The notes: generated by a model not told the origin, from the sequence alone. A stretch of DNA of 64,000 nt from CAVORD01 sp963698535 (GCA_963698535.1 CAVORD010000001.1:992001-1056000), one strand, 5' to 3'. Positions 48,205-56,911 are shown, numbered from the stretch's first letter. A program made the numbers and translations.

Positions 48205-49400
48205 ATTATTGTACCTGCTTCATCAAGAATATTTAAAATGGTCGTAACAGCCTGACTGATCTCATCCTCACTTATTGTAAGTGGAGGAGCAATCCTGAAG
48301 GCATCATCACAAAAGAGGAAATAATCGGTAATGATACCATTTTCCGGACCTTTTGCAACCATATTGATCAACAAGCTTTGGTGAACTCAGCTTCACTGCC
48401 AGCAGTAACCCTTCTCCCCTCACCTCCATTATGGATTCATGCTTCAGCAACTTCCTGAAAATCTCACCCTTTCTTACGGCCTCATCAGAGAGTTTATTTT
48501 CGATATTGAACCTGAGGCTTGCCAGTCCTGCTGCACATGAAACCGGATGGCCGCCAAAGGTTGTAATATGTCCCAGTGCCGGATCATGAGATAATGATGA
48601 CATTATCTCTCTGGAAGAGATGAAGGCCCCTAGTGGCATCCCGCCGCCGAGAGCTTTTGCCAGGACTATAATATCTGGTGTAACACCATATTTAATTGCA
48701 GAAAATAATTTACCTGTCCTTCCAAAGCCGGTCTGGACCTCATCAAAGATAAGCAATGCGCCTTTCTCGTCACACCGGCTCCTTAGCTTCTTCAGAAACG
48801 ATTTCTCAGGTGATATCACGCCAGCCTCTGCCTGGACGGGTTCAACAATAACGCAACCTGTATCTGAATTGATCATATTTATTGCATCAGGGTCATTGAA
48901 GGTTGCAAAGTTGATGCCAGTTAACAATGGCCTGAATTTCTCCTTGTACCTGTCGCTTCCCTGAACACTCAATGCTCCGAATGTTCCGCCGTGATATGAG
49001 TTTTTGAATGAGACTATACCGGGTCCGTCCAGTATATCGTCTTGCCAGTTTAAGAGCACCGTCAACCGCTTCACTGCCGGAGTTTACAAAATAGACCGAC
49101 TCAAGGGGATCAGGAAGCAAGGAGGCTAATAATTCTGCATATTTTACCTGAGGTGCCTGTATTATCTCGCCATAAACCATCAGGTGCAAATATTTCCCGG
49201 CCTGCTCATTAACAGCATCTATAACATTCTTGTTACCATGTCCTACATTAGATACGGATACTCCCGAGATAAGGTCGAGGTACTTCTCACCTTCCGGTCC
49301 GTACATATATGACCCTTCAGCCCTGACCACTTCAATTGAGAGTGGTGTTCGGGTTGTCTGTCCAAGATGGTTATAGAAAAAGCTGACGATGGGTTAACAT
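48201..49400 (-). CDS. Class III PLP aminotransferase (acetylornithine/ornithine type), three frame breaks
   Basis: The start at 49400 gives MLTHRQLF; an extra T in the T5 run near 49378 shifts to YNHLGQTTRTPLSIEVVRAEG. A second break near 49050 joins ARRYTGRTR to IVSFKNSYHGGTFGALS, and a third near 48365 joins SSPKLVD to NMVAKGPENGIITDYF and FRIAPPLTISEDEIS. The centre holds NSGSEAVDGALKLARR, LLIFDEVQTGFGRTG and the PLP Lys in IVLAKALGGGMPLGAF. Repaired length is 398 residues. The ATGA overlap with the next gene appears only after the last repair, which supports the reconstruction. The substrate is an omega-amino group (ornithine, acetylornithine or similar) and cannot be fixed from sequence. 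No arginine genes are nearby. Confidence 0.85.
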
Positions 49401-49413
49401 AAGATATAACTTC

Positions 49414-50129
49414 TTACCGGGCCATAACATTAATATCCCGTAAAAGTGTGTCGCGGAACGATTTACCTACAGGAATCGGTTTGATTTCAGATCCCAGTCT
49501 CAGATCAAGAGAACTTTCTTTTATGGTCTGAATAAGAGACTTGTTAACTATATATGAACGGTGAACCCTGATAAAAAATCCTGAAGGCAACTGATTCTCA
49601 ATTGCTTTCATTGTGAAATGAATGGTAAACTTCTCATCAGTGGTATTCAGGGTAACATAATTTTCCAGAGCCTCTATATAGGCTATCTCTTTTACCTTCA
49701 GTTTTACCAGGCTCGACCCTTTCTTTATGAATATCTCTTCTTCACCGGCTTTAGCATGAATGATTTTGCGGGCAAAATAACGTGTAGTTTTATCAACAGC
49801 TTTACAGAATCTGGAATATGATATCGGTTTAAGAAGGAAATCAACAACATTGGAATCAAATGCCTTCATTGCGTAGTTGCCTCTGCTGATACAATAATTA
49901 TATTAGGTGGGTATCTCCAGGCTGCCGATGAAGTCAAAACCATCCATCTGAGGCATCTGAATATCGAGAAAGATAAGATCGATATCATTCCGTCTCCATA
50001 AGAACATTTCTGGCAGTAACTGAGTTATTGTAAGACCTCAACCAGATTCAGAGAACCCGATTTAGCTACATACTCCTCCAGCAATCTGCAACTCAGAATA
50101 TCATCATCAACAATAATACAATTCATCAT
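49414..50129 (-). CDS. LytTR-type response regulator, receiver broken four times
   Basis: The C-terminal part is intact: end of the receiver (MKAFDSNVVDFLLKPISYSRF with the Lys-Pro switch) and a LytTR DNA-binding domain (EIAYIEALENYVTLNT, FFIRVHRSYIVNKSLI). Upstream the receiver can be read only with four frame steps, near 50030, 49987, 49905 and 49880: MMNCIIVDDDILSCRLLEEY, then YNNSVTARNVLMET, then NDIDLIFLDIQMPQMDGFDF with the phosphoacceptor Asp, then PPNIIIVSAEAT. Three steps are +1 and the last behaves as one missing base. Every catalytic residue survives, so errors are likelier than decay. No LytS-type kinase is adjacent. It lies 13 bases upstream of the aminotransferase. Confidence 0.78.
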
Positions 50130-50209
50130 CAACTACCGATCAGGATAGACTATACCAAAAGTATAAAAAAAAGAGTAAAATGCTTACTTATTACAGTTAT
50201 AATTATAAC

Positions 50210-50235
50210 AAAAAAAGGGGTGAAACACCCCTTTT
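50210..50235 (-). terminator. Terminator of the HU gene
   Basis: AAAAGGGGTG and CACCCCTTTT form a perfect 10-bp stem with a three-base loop, followed on the minus strand by seven Ts. It begins 24 bases after the HU stop. Confidence 0.9.
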
Positions 50236-50258
50236 CAATTCATTAATCTAGATTTAGA

Positions 50259-50529
50259 TTAAAGACCTTTTGTAAGCGCAGGAGCTGCTTTGAATTTAAC
50301 CACCTTCTTAGCAGGAACATTCAGTTTTGCACCGGTACGTGGGTTACGAACTACTCTTGCACTTCTCTTGTCAACTTTAAAAGTACCCATACCAGGAAGC
50401 TGAATTCTCTGACCTTTTTTCATAGCACCACCAAAAGCCTCAACAAAAGCGTTGAGAGCATTATTGGCATCCTTAATTGATAAGACCTGCTTTAGCAGCA
50501 ATTGCATTTACTAATTCTTTTTTTGTCAT
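50259..50529 (-). CDS. hup: HU-family DNA-binding protein, one frame break
   Basis: From the ATG at 50529 the protein begins MTKKELVNAIAAKAGL. One base later it continues SIKDANNALNAFVEAFGG, RIQLPGMGTFKVDKRSARVVRNP with the DNA-binding arm containing the conserved Arg-Asn-Pro, and PAKKVVKFKAAPAL. The break is at about 50480 (an extra A after CTT). Repaired length is 89 residues, exactly the HU size. HU is one of the most abundant bacterial proteins, so a real inactivating mutation is unlikely unless a paralog exists elsewhere. A consensus promoter and terminator flank it. Confidence 0.93.
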
Positions 50530-50572
50530 GGTTTAATTTTTTAGGGTTAGACCAAATCATTCAATCTGAATA

Positions 50573-50603
50573 CAAATATATTTTTTTTTACTGCAATGAC
50601 AAA
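50573..50603 (-). promoter_or_regulatory. Promoter of the HU gene, Bacteroidota consensus
   Basis: On the minus strand TTTG at 50603-50600, 19 bases, then TATATTTG at 50580-50573 match the -33/-7 consensus of the Bacteroidota primary sigma factor. The 5' UTR would be about 38 bases. Confidence 0.8.
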
Positions 50604-50815
50604 TTTTTATTTCGCATTTTTTCACAAATAGTGCATTTCCGCAATTTTATTATGTTAACATTATTATCACTTCTATTTCCTAAAACTTATCTAAATACCA
50701 TAATGTTGTGCTTAACTACAATTTGACTATCAAACAGTTAACATTGTTGACTCAAAGCTGTATACTATCTGATATCTGATGTTTAATAAATTTTTTCAAA
50801 ATTAATTCTCTACCA

Positions 50816-50845
50816 TTTGCCGAAATAATTTTTTTGTTATCTTTG
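50816..50845 (+). promoter_or_regulatory. Promoter of tRNA-Ser, Bacteroidota consensus
   Basis: TTTG at 50816-50819, an 18-base spacer and TATCTTTG at 50838-50845 match the consensus. The expected start site falls within a few bases of the mature tRNA 5' end, so little or no 5' leader is predicted. Confidence 0.82.
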
Positions 50846-50849
50846 CGGC

Positions 50850-50936
50850 GGAGAAATGGCAGAGTGGTCTAATGCGGCGGTCTTGAAAACCGTTGTCCGG
50901 GCGACTGGACCGGGGGTTCGAATCCCTCTTTCTCCG
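50850..50936 (+). tRNA. tRNA-Ser (anticodon UGA)
   Basis: An 87-base cloverleaf: acceptor GGAGAAA pairs with TTTCTCC, discriminator G, D-arm with AGAGTGGTCTAATG, anticodon loop CTTGAAA giving UGA, a long variable arm (TTGTCCGGGCGACTGGACC) typical of serine tRNAs, and T-loop GTTCGAATC. The CCA is not encoded (GCCCA follows the acceptor). A strong terminator begins 15 bases downstream. Confidence 0.96.
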
Positions 50937-50950
50937 CCCAAAGCCAGAAA

Positions 50951-50975
50951 AACCGTGATTTATCACGGTTTTTTT
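50951..50975 (+). terminator. Terminator of tRNA-Ser
   Basis: AACCGTGA and TCACGGTT form a perfect 8-bp stem around TTTA, followed by a run of Ts to 50975. Confidence 0.88.
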
Positions 50976-50995
50976 GTTTTTCGGATACCCGGAAG

Positions 50996-51125
50996 AAGCT
51001 CGCTTCTGACAGGGTAGAGAGAAAAACAAACAAACGGTGCTCCGTAGGAGCGCCGTTTTCTGGCTTTGGCTCAGCATCTCCCCGTGAGGGATCATGAGCG
51101 ACTGAAAGGAGCGAGTAATCCCGGT
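50996..51125. repeat. 130-base direct repeat, copy A
   Basis: About 95 percent identical by eye to 51279-51407; the copies differ by a few substitutions and single-base indels. Each contains a hairpin AACGGTGCTCC-GTA-GGAGCGCCGTT and, after it, GTTTTCTGGCTTTGG. The reverse complement of the latter is found at 50938-50952, directly after the tRNA. On the minus strand the order is CCAAAGCCAGAAAAC, hairpin, T-rich tract, which is like a tRNA 3' flank with terminator. Confidence 0.85.
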
Positions 51126-51278
51126 AAACACGAACTCACCCCCTTTCCCGAAAAGCCACATCGCCGCAGTCTGGCTCCTCCCTAAAATTAGCCACTGGCT
51201 AATCTTGACTCACTTAATGGTCACGTCCCGCTCTCTGACTTCGTCAAAGGAGGAGAGAATCTTGACTTTCGAATCTAG

Positions 51279-51407
51279 AAGCTTCGCTTCTGACAGGGTA
51301 GAGAGAAATCAAACGAACGGTGCTCCGTAGGAGCGCCGTTTTCTGGCTTTGGTCAGCATCTCCCCGTGAGGGATCATGAGCGACTGAAAGGAGCGAGTAA
51401 TCCCGGT
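51279..51407. repeat. 130-base direct repeat, copy B
   Basis: The second copy of the element at 50996-51125, same orientation, 154 bases downstream of copy A. It is followed by an imperfect inverted repeat at about 51423-51450. Confidence 0.85.
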
Positions 51408-51568
51408 CTGGGTACCGGGTATCCACCTTCGTCCTATCGGACTTCGGTGGACAGGCTGGGTGCTGGGTGCCCGGTGGGGAGATGACTGAGCCAAACGTGT
51501 GAGGCGAAGGAATAATCACGATGGGTGTACCTGGTACTAATTACTAATCAACCATTCAACATTTAAAA

Positions 51569-51593
51569 CCCACCCTTACCCCTCGGGGAGGGG
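51569..51593 (-). repeat. Dispersed G/C-rich palindromic repeat, copy 2
   Basis: A CCCACCC start with core CCCCTCGGGGAGGGG. The reverse complement resembles the element at 42587-42613. Confidence 0.6.
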
Positions 51594-51604
51594 ATAACTG
51601 ACTA

Positions 51605-51669
51605 CTAATCAACTAATTACCAATCAACCATTCAACTAGTCAACCAATCAACTATTCAACCATCAACTA
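51605..51669. repeat. Low-complexity ATCAAC / TTCAAC repeat tract
   Basis: Irregular repeats of CAATCAAC, CATTCAAC and CTATTCAAC type. Similar tracts lie at 51736-51768, 53246-53294 and 62508-62542, each just outside a gene end. Unit length and spacing vary, so it is not a CRISPR array. Confidence 0.7.
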
Positions 51670-51694
51670 CAACCGGACCTGCAACATGTAAATA

Positions 51695-51722
51695 CCCTCC
51701 CCTGGCCCCTCCGCAGGAGGGG
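51695..51722. repeat. Dispersed G/C-rich palindromic repeat, copy 3
   Basis: CCCCTCC-GCA-GGAGGGG hairpin preceded by CCCTCCCCTGG, related to copies 1 and 2. Confidence 0.6.
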
Positions 51723-51758
51723 ATTCTTCTAGCTACAAATCAACTGATTACTAATCAA

Positions 51759-53100
51759 CTAATCAACTTCCCATGACCTGACAACAGATCTCTGCTTGTG
51801 TACAAGGTAGAGTGTAGCCATACCCTTTCCGGCAACAAATGCAATTGATGCAGCTACAACACCAATGATATTGAGGAAGCCAACACATAATAACATTACC
51901 AGAATAATAACCACCAGCTCTATAGCTGTCGCGGTGGAGATCGGTCCGGTATTCTTTGCTATTACTAATGTTGACCGCTGGAAATTGAGCAGCACAGTGA
52001 GTGCAGGAAGGAAGATCATTATTTTTAATGGCAGATATGATAATCCGGCTAATTCATTACTTAATCCCGACACATCTATCAGCCATAATTTTGCCAGCGG
52101 TGTAAAAGCCAGGAGAGAGACACCTGCTGTTACACCAATACCCATGTAGAGTGCAAAATCCCGTAAAAGACGATAATTCTGTTTCTTTTCTCCAATAAGT
52201 GCAATATTAACCTCCTGGTATGACAACCCCATACTTCGGAAAATAAAGACCAGCGAACTCACAACCGGCAGAACAGCCATCGACTCAACCGGCATTAAGC
52301 TTCTTCCCATGAAAAAAGTTATGAAAGGATGTACGCCAAGTGATAATATTGAGGTCAGTGCCAGCGGGTAATAGAAGCGGGTTATACTCCTGTATGTCAA
52401 AGACTCCGGCCCCGGATCATTCTTCTAGAAGCAACTCCTTTACCGACCTGTCGGCCATAATTCGTGTAGCAATTGATTCAAGCAAAACAGCCAGTGACAT
52501 TGCCGCAGCACCTACATAAGCACCATTTATACCTGATAGAAACAGGGAAACACCAACAACGGCAATTACAATCAGTCTTACAAGTGTACCATAGGTAACG
52601 CGTCGTGTAAGATTACTTCTTATCAGAATTCCCTGGTAAAATCTCCTGTATCCAATTGAAGCTGCCCATGGCAGAAATATCAGAAGGGCAATGTGTGCAA
52701 TACGCGCAACATTTTCAGGTACCTCCATTACATCCATTACAATAAAGTTAAATACCGAGGGGATAAGTATCACTAACTGTAAAAGAGTAATAGCTGCATT
52801 CAGAACATCGGCAAAGCGCCTCATCTTCAGATAGGAATGTCTGTCAGAAACGAGTGCAGTTGATGCGCTCATCAGCATTATTATCGGGGACTCTATTATA
52901 AGGGCAAACGACCCGGCAATTCCAAAGGCAGCCAGATTATATTTAGCATCATCCAGACGCGCGATAAACGATATAAGCAGGGGCTGCTCAACCGACATCA
53001 TCAGCCATGTAAGGGCTAATGGTCCCCAAAAGAGAAAAACTTTCCTGTAATTTAAAGTCTCAGTAATTTTCACCGGAAAAGAAAATTCGAATGTAGTCAA
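51759..53100 (-). CDS. Multidrug/oligosaccharide flippase-superfamily transporter (MATE/ANK-like), one frame break
   Basis: The repaired protein has about 446 residues and twelve predicted membrane segments in two related halves; the first half has FLFWGPLALTWLMMSVEQPL, the second FYYPLALTSILSLGVHPFIT. That repetition is typical of the MOP superfamily, and the sequence resembles ANK-type members more than classical MATE pumps. The frame breaks near 52415: after KELLLEE the first frame hits TGA, while one base later DPGPESLTYRSITRF continues. No ATG is available: TTG at 53100 directly follows an in-frame stop, and GTG at 53073 is the alternative. Substrate unknown. Confidence 0.72.
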
Positions 53101-53411
53101 TTATTGCCGACCACAATAAAATAAAATGGGATAATTACTGAATTATCTATATAATTAACTCAGTAGTTAACTCAGTAGTTAACTATATAGTTATTGTCTG
53201 AAACACAGATTTAGTCTAAAGTCTGGAACTACCTTCCTATTCAGCTAATAAACTAATTCAACCAACTCTAATACTCAACTATTCAACCAATCTAATCAGT
53301 TCTGCTCCGGGTCAACATTCCAGTTAGACTTGGTGATTATGATCTCTTTTCCTAACTTTGGATTTCTGTAATACTTTAAAAATAAATATCATATACAAAT
53401 TACATCAAACT
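53101..53411. other. Gene-free interval upstream of the prolyl oligopeptidase
   Basis: The 311 bases contain a triple 12-base tandem repeat (53157-53192), an ATCAAC-type tract (53246-53294) and otherwise unremarkable AT-rich sequence. No small gene is supported. Confidence 0.6.
53157..53192. repeat. Three tandem 12-base units AACT-NNNN-AGTT
   Basis: AACTCAGTAGTT occurs twice in direct succession, followed by AACTATATAGTT. Each unit has self-complementary arms, so it could bind a dimeric regulator or be simple slippage product. It lies about 220 bases before the peptidase start and 57 bases upstream of the MATE/ANK-like gene start on the other strand. Confidence 0.7.
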
Positions 53412-55523
53412 ATGAGAAAACTATTATTTATTATGGTGATCATGACTATCATTAGTTCATGCAGCCAGAAACCTGCTATTACTATGGAATACCCCGAGAC
53501 TAAAAAGGAGGTAGTAACTGACACCTATTTCGATGTTCAGGTAGATGACCCTTATCGGTGGCTTGAGGACGATATGTCTGCAGAAACCGGTGAATGGGTG
53601 AAGCAACAAAACGAAGTTACTTTCGGTTATCTCGCTAAAATTCCTTTCAGGGATGAGATACGCGACAGGCTGACATCTATGTGGAACTACGAAAAGATCT
53701 CAGCCCCGTTCGTTGAAGGAGAGTACACATACTTCTTCAAAAATGACGGTCTACAGAACCAGTCGGTTATCTACCGCCAGAAAGGTGACGGTGAGGCGGA
53801 AGTATTCCTCGATCCCAACACATTCTCTGCTGACGGAACAACATCGCTGGGCGGAATTGAGTTCTCCAAAGATGGCTCTCTTTGTGCCTATTCAATCTCA
53901 GAAGGAGGATCCGACTGGAGGAAAGTTATTGTTATCGATGCTTTGTCAAAAGAGATGATAGGTGATACAATAATCGACGTGAAATTCTCCGGTACATCAT
54001 GGAGGGGAAATGACGGATTCTACTATTCAAGCTATGACAAGCCCGTTGGCAGCGAGCTTAGTGCCATGACCGACCAGCATAAGCTTTATTACCACAAACT
54101 GGGGACACCCCAGTCAGAAGACGTTATTGTCTTTGGAAAAGATATCAAAAGAAGGTATGTGGGTGGCGGAGTAACAGAGGATGGCAGATACCTTGTAATA
54201 AGCGCTGCTATATCCACGACCGGAAATGAGCTTTATGTTCAGGATCTTAACGATGCTAAAGGCAAACTGAAAAGTGTGGTTTCCAATTTCGAAAAGGACC
54301 ACTATGTAATCACAACTGAGGGAAATACACTGTATATATATACCAACCTGAATGCTCCCAATGGCAGGATCGTAAAAACAGATTTCTCAAATCCAGATCC
54401 TGCTGCGTGGGTTGATGTTATACCTGAAACTGAAAATGTTCTTACACCCTCCATCGGGTCGGGATACATTTTTGCACACTACATGGTTGATGCAATTTCA
54501 AAAGTAAAACAGTTCAATCTCGACGGCACGGAGGTGAGGGAGATCGTCCTGCCGGGTGTTGGCAGTGCATCAGGTTTTGGTGGTAAGAAAGAGCAAAAGG
54601 AGCTCTATTTTACCTTCACCAACTATGTTACACCGCCAACAATTTTCAAGCTTGAACCTGTAGAAGGTACCACTGAGGTTTATAAGAAACCGGCTGTTGC
54701 TTTCAATGGCGACAATTACGAGTCGGTTCAGGTATTCTATAACTCAAAGGATGGTACTAAAATTCCTATGATTATCACCTACAAAAAGGGTACAAAACTG
54801 AATGGCAAGAACCCAACGATCCTTTATGGATATGGTGGTTTTAACATTAGCCAGACACCCGGCTTCTCACCTGTCAACGCTGTGTGGATGGATATGGGTG
54901 GCATTTATGCTGTTGCCAACATTCGCGGTGGTGGTGAATATGGTGAAAAGTGGCACCTTGCCGGCACTAAAATGAACAAGCAGAATGTTTTTGATGACTT
55001 CATTGCAGCAGGTGAGTATCTTATAGCAAACAACTACACATCCTCCGATTATCTTGCAGTAAGGGGGGGATCGAACGGAGGACTTCTTGTCGGAGCGGTT
55101 ATGACCCAGCGTCCCGACCTTATGAAGGTTGCCCTGCCTGCTGTAGGTGTAATGGATATGCTCAGGTATCATAAATTCACAGCCGGTGCCGGATGGGCTT
55201 ATGACTATGGCACCTCCGACGACAGCAAGGAGATGTTTGAGTATATTCTGGGTTATTCACCCGTTCAGAATGTTAAGGAGGGAGTATCCTACCCTGCAAC
55301 TCTGGTTACCACCGGTGATCATGATGACAGGGTGGTACCTGCTCACTCATTTAAATATGCTGCTGAACTGCAGGCAAAACAGGCAGGTAACAATCCGGTA
55401 ATTATCAGGATCGAGACCAATGCAGGCCATGGCGCCGGAACACCTGTCAGCAAGACCATCGATCAGTATGCCGACATCTTCAGTTTCACACTCTTCAATA
55501 TGGGAGTTAAACCTAAAAAATAG
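53412..55523 (+). CDS. Prolyl oligopeptidase, S9A family, lipoprotein
   Basis: From the ATG at 53412 the protein has 703 residues. A lipoprotein signal (MRKLLFIMVIMTIISSCS, Cys 17) anchors it to the envelope. The seven-bladed propeller follows (DDPYRWLEDD at its start), then the alpha/beta hydrolase with the nucleophile in VRGGSNGGLLVGA, Asp in TGDHDDRVVPAHSFK and His in NAGHGAGTPVSK. All triad members are present. It cleaves short peptides after proline. It is monocistronic and intact. Confidence 0.94.
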   Translation: MRKLLFIMVIMTIISSCSQKPAITMEYPETKKEVVTDTYFDVQVDDPYRWLEDDMSAETGEWVKQQNEVTFGYLAKIPFRDEIRDRLTSMWNYEKISAPFVEGEYTYFFKNDGLQNQSVIYRQKGDGEAEVFLDPNTFSADGTTSLGGIEFSKDGSLCAYSISEGGSDWRKVIVIDALSKEMIGDTIIDVKFSGTSWRGNDGFYYSSYDKPVGSELSAMTDQHKLYYHKLGTPQSEDVIVFGKDIKRRYVGGGVTEDGRYLVISAAISTTGNELYVQDLNDAKGKLKSVVSNFEKDHYVITTEGNTLYIYTNLNAPNGRIVKTDFSNPDPAAWVDVIPETENVLTPSIGSGYIFAHYMVDAISKVKQFNLDGTEVREIVLPGVGSASGFGGKKEQKELYFTFTNYVTPPTIFKLEPVEGTTEVYKKPAVAFNGDNYESVQVFYNSKDGTKIPMIITYKKGTKLNGKNPTILYGYGGFNISQTPGFSPVNAVWMDMGGIYAVANIRGGGEYGEKWHLAGTKMNKQNVFDDFIAAGEYLIANNYTSSDYLAVRGGSNGGLLVGAVMTQRPDLMKVALPAVGVMDMLRYHKFTAGAGWAYDYGTSDDSKEMFEYILGYSPVQNVKEGVSYPATLVTTGDHDDRVVPAHSFKYAAELQAKQAGNNPVIIRIETNAGHGAGTPVSKTIDQYADIFSFTLFNMGVKPKK

Positions 55524-55667
55524 CAGACATCGGTATAAATCATTGGGGAATTCGGCGGCACTTTCCTCTCAGGGAAAATTCAAGTTTGCTGTAAGCAAAA
55601 AAATTGAGAGCCCCGTTATCCCCAATGTTTTATACCCTAATTATTACACTCCTGAGTTTTTATTAGT

Positions 55668-56291
55668 CTAATCAAATTTGCCAAGAACGAAACCGAAATT
55701 AACTGATATATTTTGCAAATCTTCACGTGTTATTAATATCTGGTCTTCGAAACTATAAAAAGAATAAGCCAACCCGATTCTGAATTTCATACATCTGGAA
55801 ATATTGCATTCTGCAAACAATTCAGGAGCCATAATCAAACCATTGGCTCTAATGTCGGAGTCGATGGGCTGAAATAGCTTAAAATCAGATTCGTCTCCCA
55901 AGAGCGAAAAATAACCGGCATTAATAAGCCAACCAGTGTGCAGGGCTTTCTCTTCACTCCGTATTCCGCCAATTGTTAAACCGGTTTGCCAGATAAATAT
56001 ATTGGCGGTACTGTTATTGATTTCCGTTTGAAGATTTGACACAAAAGAAGATCCGTAAACACCAAGAATAAGTTGATGGTTAATAATTACAGCAGTCTCA
56101 ATTCCCTGAAATGAGAAGGCTTTGCTAAAAAAATCCTGATGCCGATGGAGCAACCCAAGATAAAATCCTGCATCGTTGACCAACGTGTCGTTTTTGCCAA
56201 TCAGAAACTGGCGCTTATTATCCTGGGCTTTTAGCTGTCCATTGAGAATCAGTGAGAAGCCAAGTAGCAACACATATTTTATAATTCTCAT
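55668..56291 (-). CDS. Small outer membrane beta-barrel-like protein
   Basis: The 207-residue protein has a signal peptide (MRIIKYVLLLGFSLILNGQLKAQ) and alternating hydrophobic strands with aromatic residues (FRIGLAYSFYSFEDQILI, VNFGFVLGKFD at the end). No family is recognised; the pattern suggests a small outer membrane barrel. Its ATG overlaps the stop of the DUF998 gene, so it is the last gene of the 55.7-60.8 kb group. Confidence 0.6.
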   Translation of the reverse strand: MRIIKYVLLLGFSLILNGQLKAQDNKRQFLIGKNDTLVNDAGFYLGLLHRHQDFFSKAFSFQGIETAVIINHQLILGVYGSSFVSNLQTEINNSTANIFIWQTGLTIGGIRSEEKALHTGWLINAGYFSLLGDESDFKLFQPIDSDIRANGLIMAPELFAECNISRCMKFRIGLAYSFYSFEDQILITREDLQNISVNFGFVLGKFD

Positions 56292-56911
56292 TTTGTTCTT
56301 GCCAGTTTAAGTGAAAGCAGTAAAGTCCACAACTGTAGTGTGCCAATGTTTAAGCGCTCTACCAAACCAAAATACGGCAATTTTTCAGCATAAAACAGAC
56401 CTGATGCCCCTCCAAATATTACAATCATAATTCCGGTAATTACAGAATATCTTCCAAATGATTTCCAAAATGGCTTCTTTATAAACCCTAAACCAACTAA
56501 CAAAGGAGTAAGTATAGTAAATGGAACAATCAAGGCAGTGATCACAATATGCATAATACCTGGAAATGTGGGGCTTACTCCTGGCAGGTCCTGCGGAAAA
56601 AAGCCATAACTAACAGATATTATATGCAAAAATATAAAGGAAATACCACCCCAAAATACAAACCTGTGATGTTCCCTCCTTTCAAAAAAAGTAAAAGAAA
56701 GGGCAAAGATTATTGCCAGTATACTATAGATTGTTGTAAAGATCATCATCAGAATCTTATCCGGAGCACCAGTTGCTGTAAGGTCGCTTATGGGCTGTTG
56801 CAGGTGGCTGTAACCTTGCCATAAAATACCACCAATTACAACATGTAAGACATAAATAATTACTGCCAAAGCTCCCGAAAACAAAAGAATATTTTTACTT
56901 TTTGTCGTCAT
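56288..56911 (-). CDS. DUF998 family membrane protein
   Basis: The 207-residue protein has six hydrophobic segments and features of DUF998: HVVIGGILWQGYSHLQQPISDLTATGAP near the N-terminus and GIMHIVITALIVPF in the middle. DUF998 proteins are inner membrane proteins without assigned function. It lies 19 bases downstream of the methyltransferase gene on the same strand. Confidence 0.72.
   Translation of the reverse strand: MTTKSKNILLFSGALAVIIYVLHVVIGGILWQGYSHLQQPISDLTATGAPDKILMMIFTTIYSILAIIFALSFTFFERREHHRFVFWGGISFIFLHIISVSYGFFPQDLPGVSPTFPGIMHIVITALIVPFTILTPLLVGLGFIKKPFWKSFGRYSVITGIMIVIFGGASGLFYAEKLPYFGLVERLNIGTLQLWTLLLSLKLARTK

Larger units (their letters stand above)
50530..50849. other. AT-rich divergent interval between HU and tRNA-Ser
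   Basis: The 320 bases contain the HU promoter on the minus strand (50573-50603), the tRNA promoter on the plus strand (50816-50845) and an AT-rich spacer with no supported frame. Confidence 0.6.
50937..51758. other. Gene-free, repeat-rich interval
   Basis: The 822 bases hold the tRNA terminator, two 130-base direct repeats, two G/C-rich palindromic repeats and a stretch of ATCAAC-type low-complexity sequence. The open frames here are antisense to the tRNA or run through the repeats and resemble no protein. Confidence 0.7.

Noticed and set aside
50802..51519. Minus-strand open frames (119 and 91 codons) across the tRNA and repeats
   Set aside because: They read through the antisense of tRNA-Ser (RRKRDSNPRSSRPDN-type sequence) and through the duplicated non-coding element; such frames are known spurious annotations.
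51605..51768. Possible CRISPR array in the ATCAAC tract
   Set aside because: Units are 7-10 bases, irregular, with no constant spacers and no cas genes.
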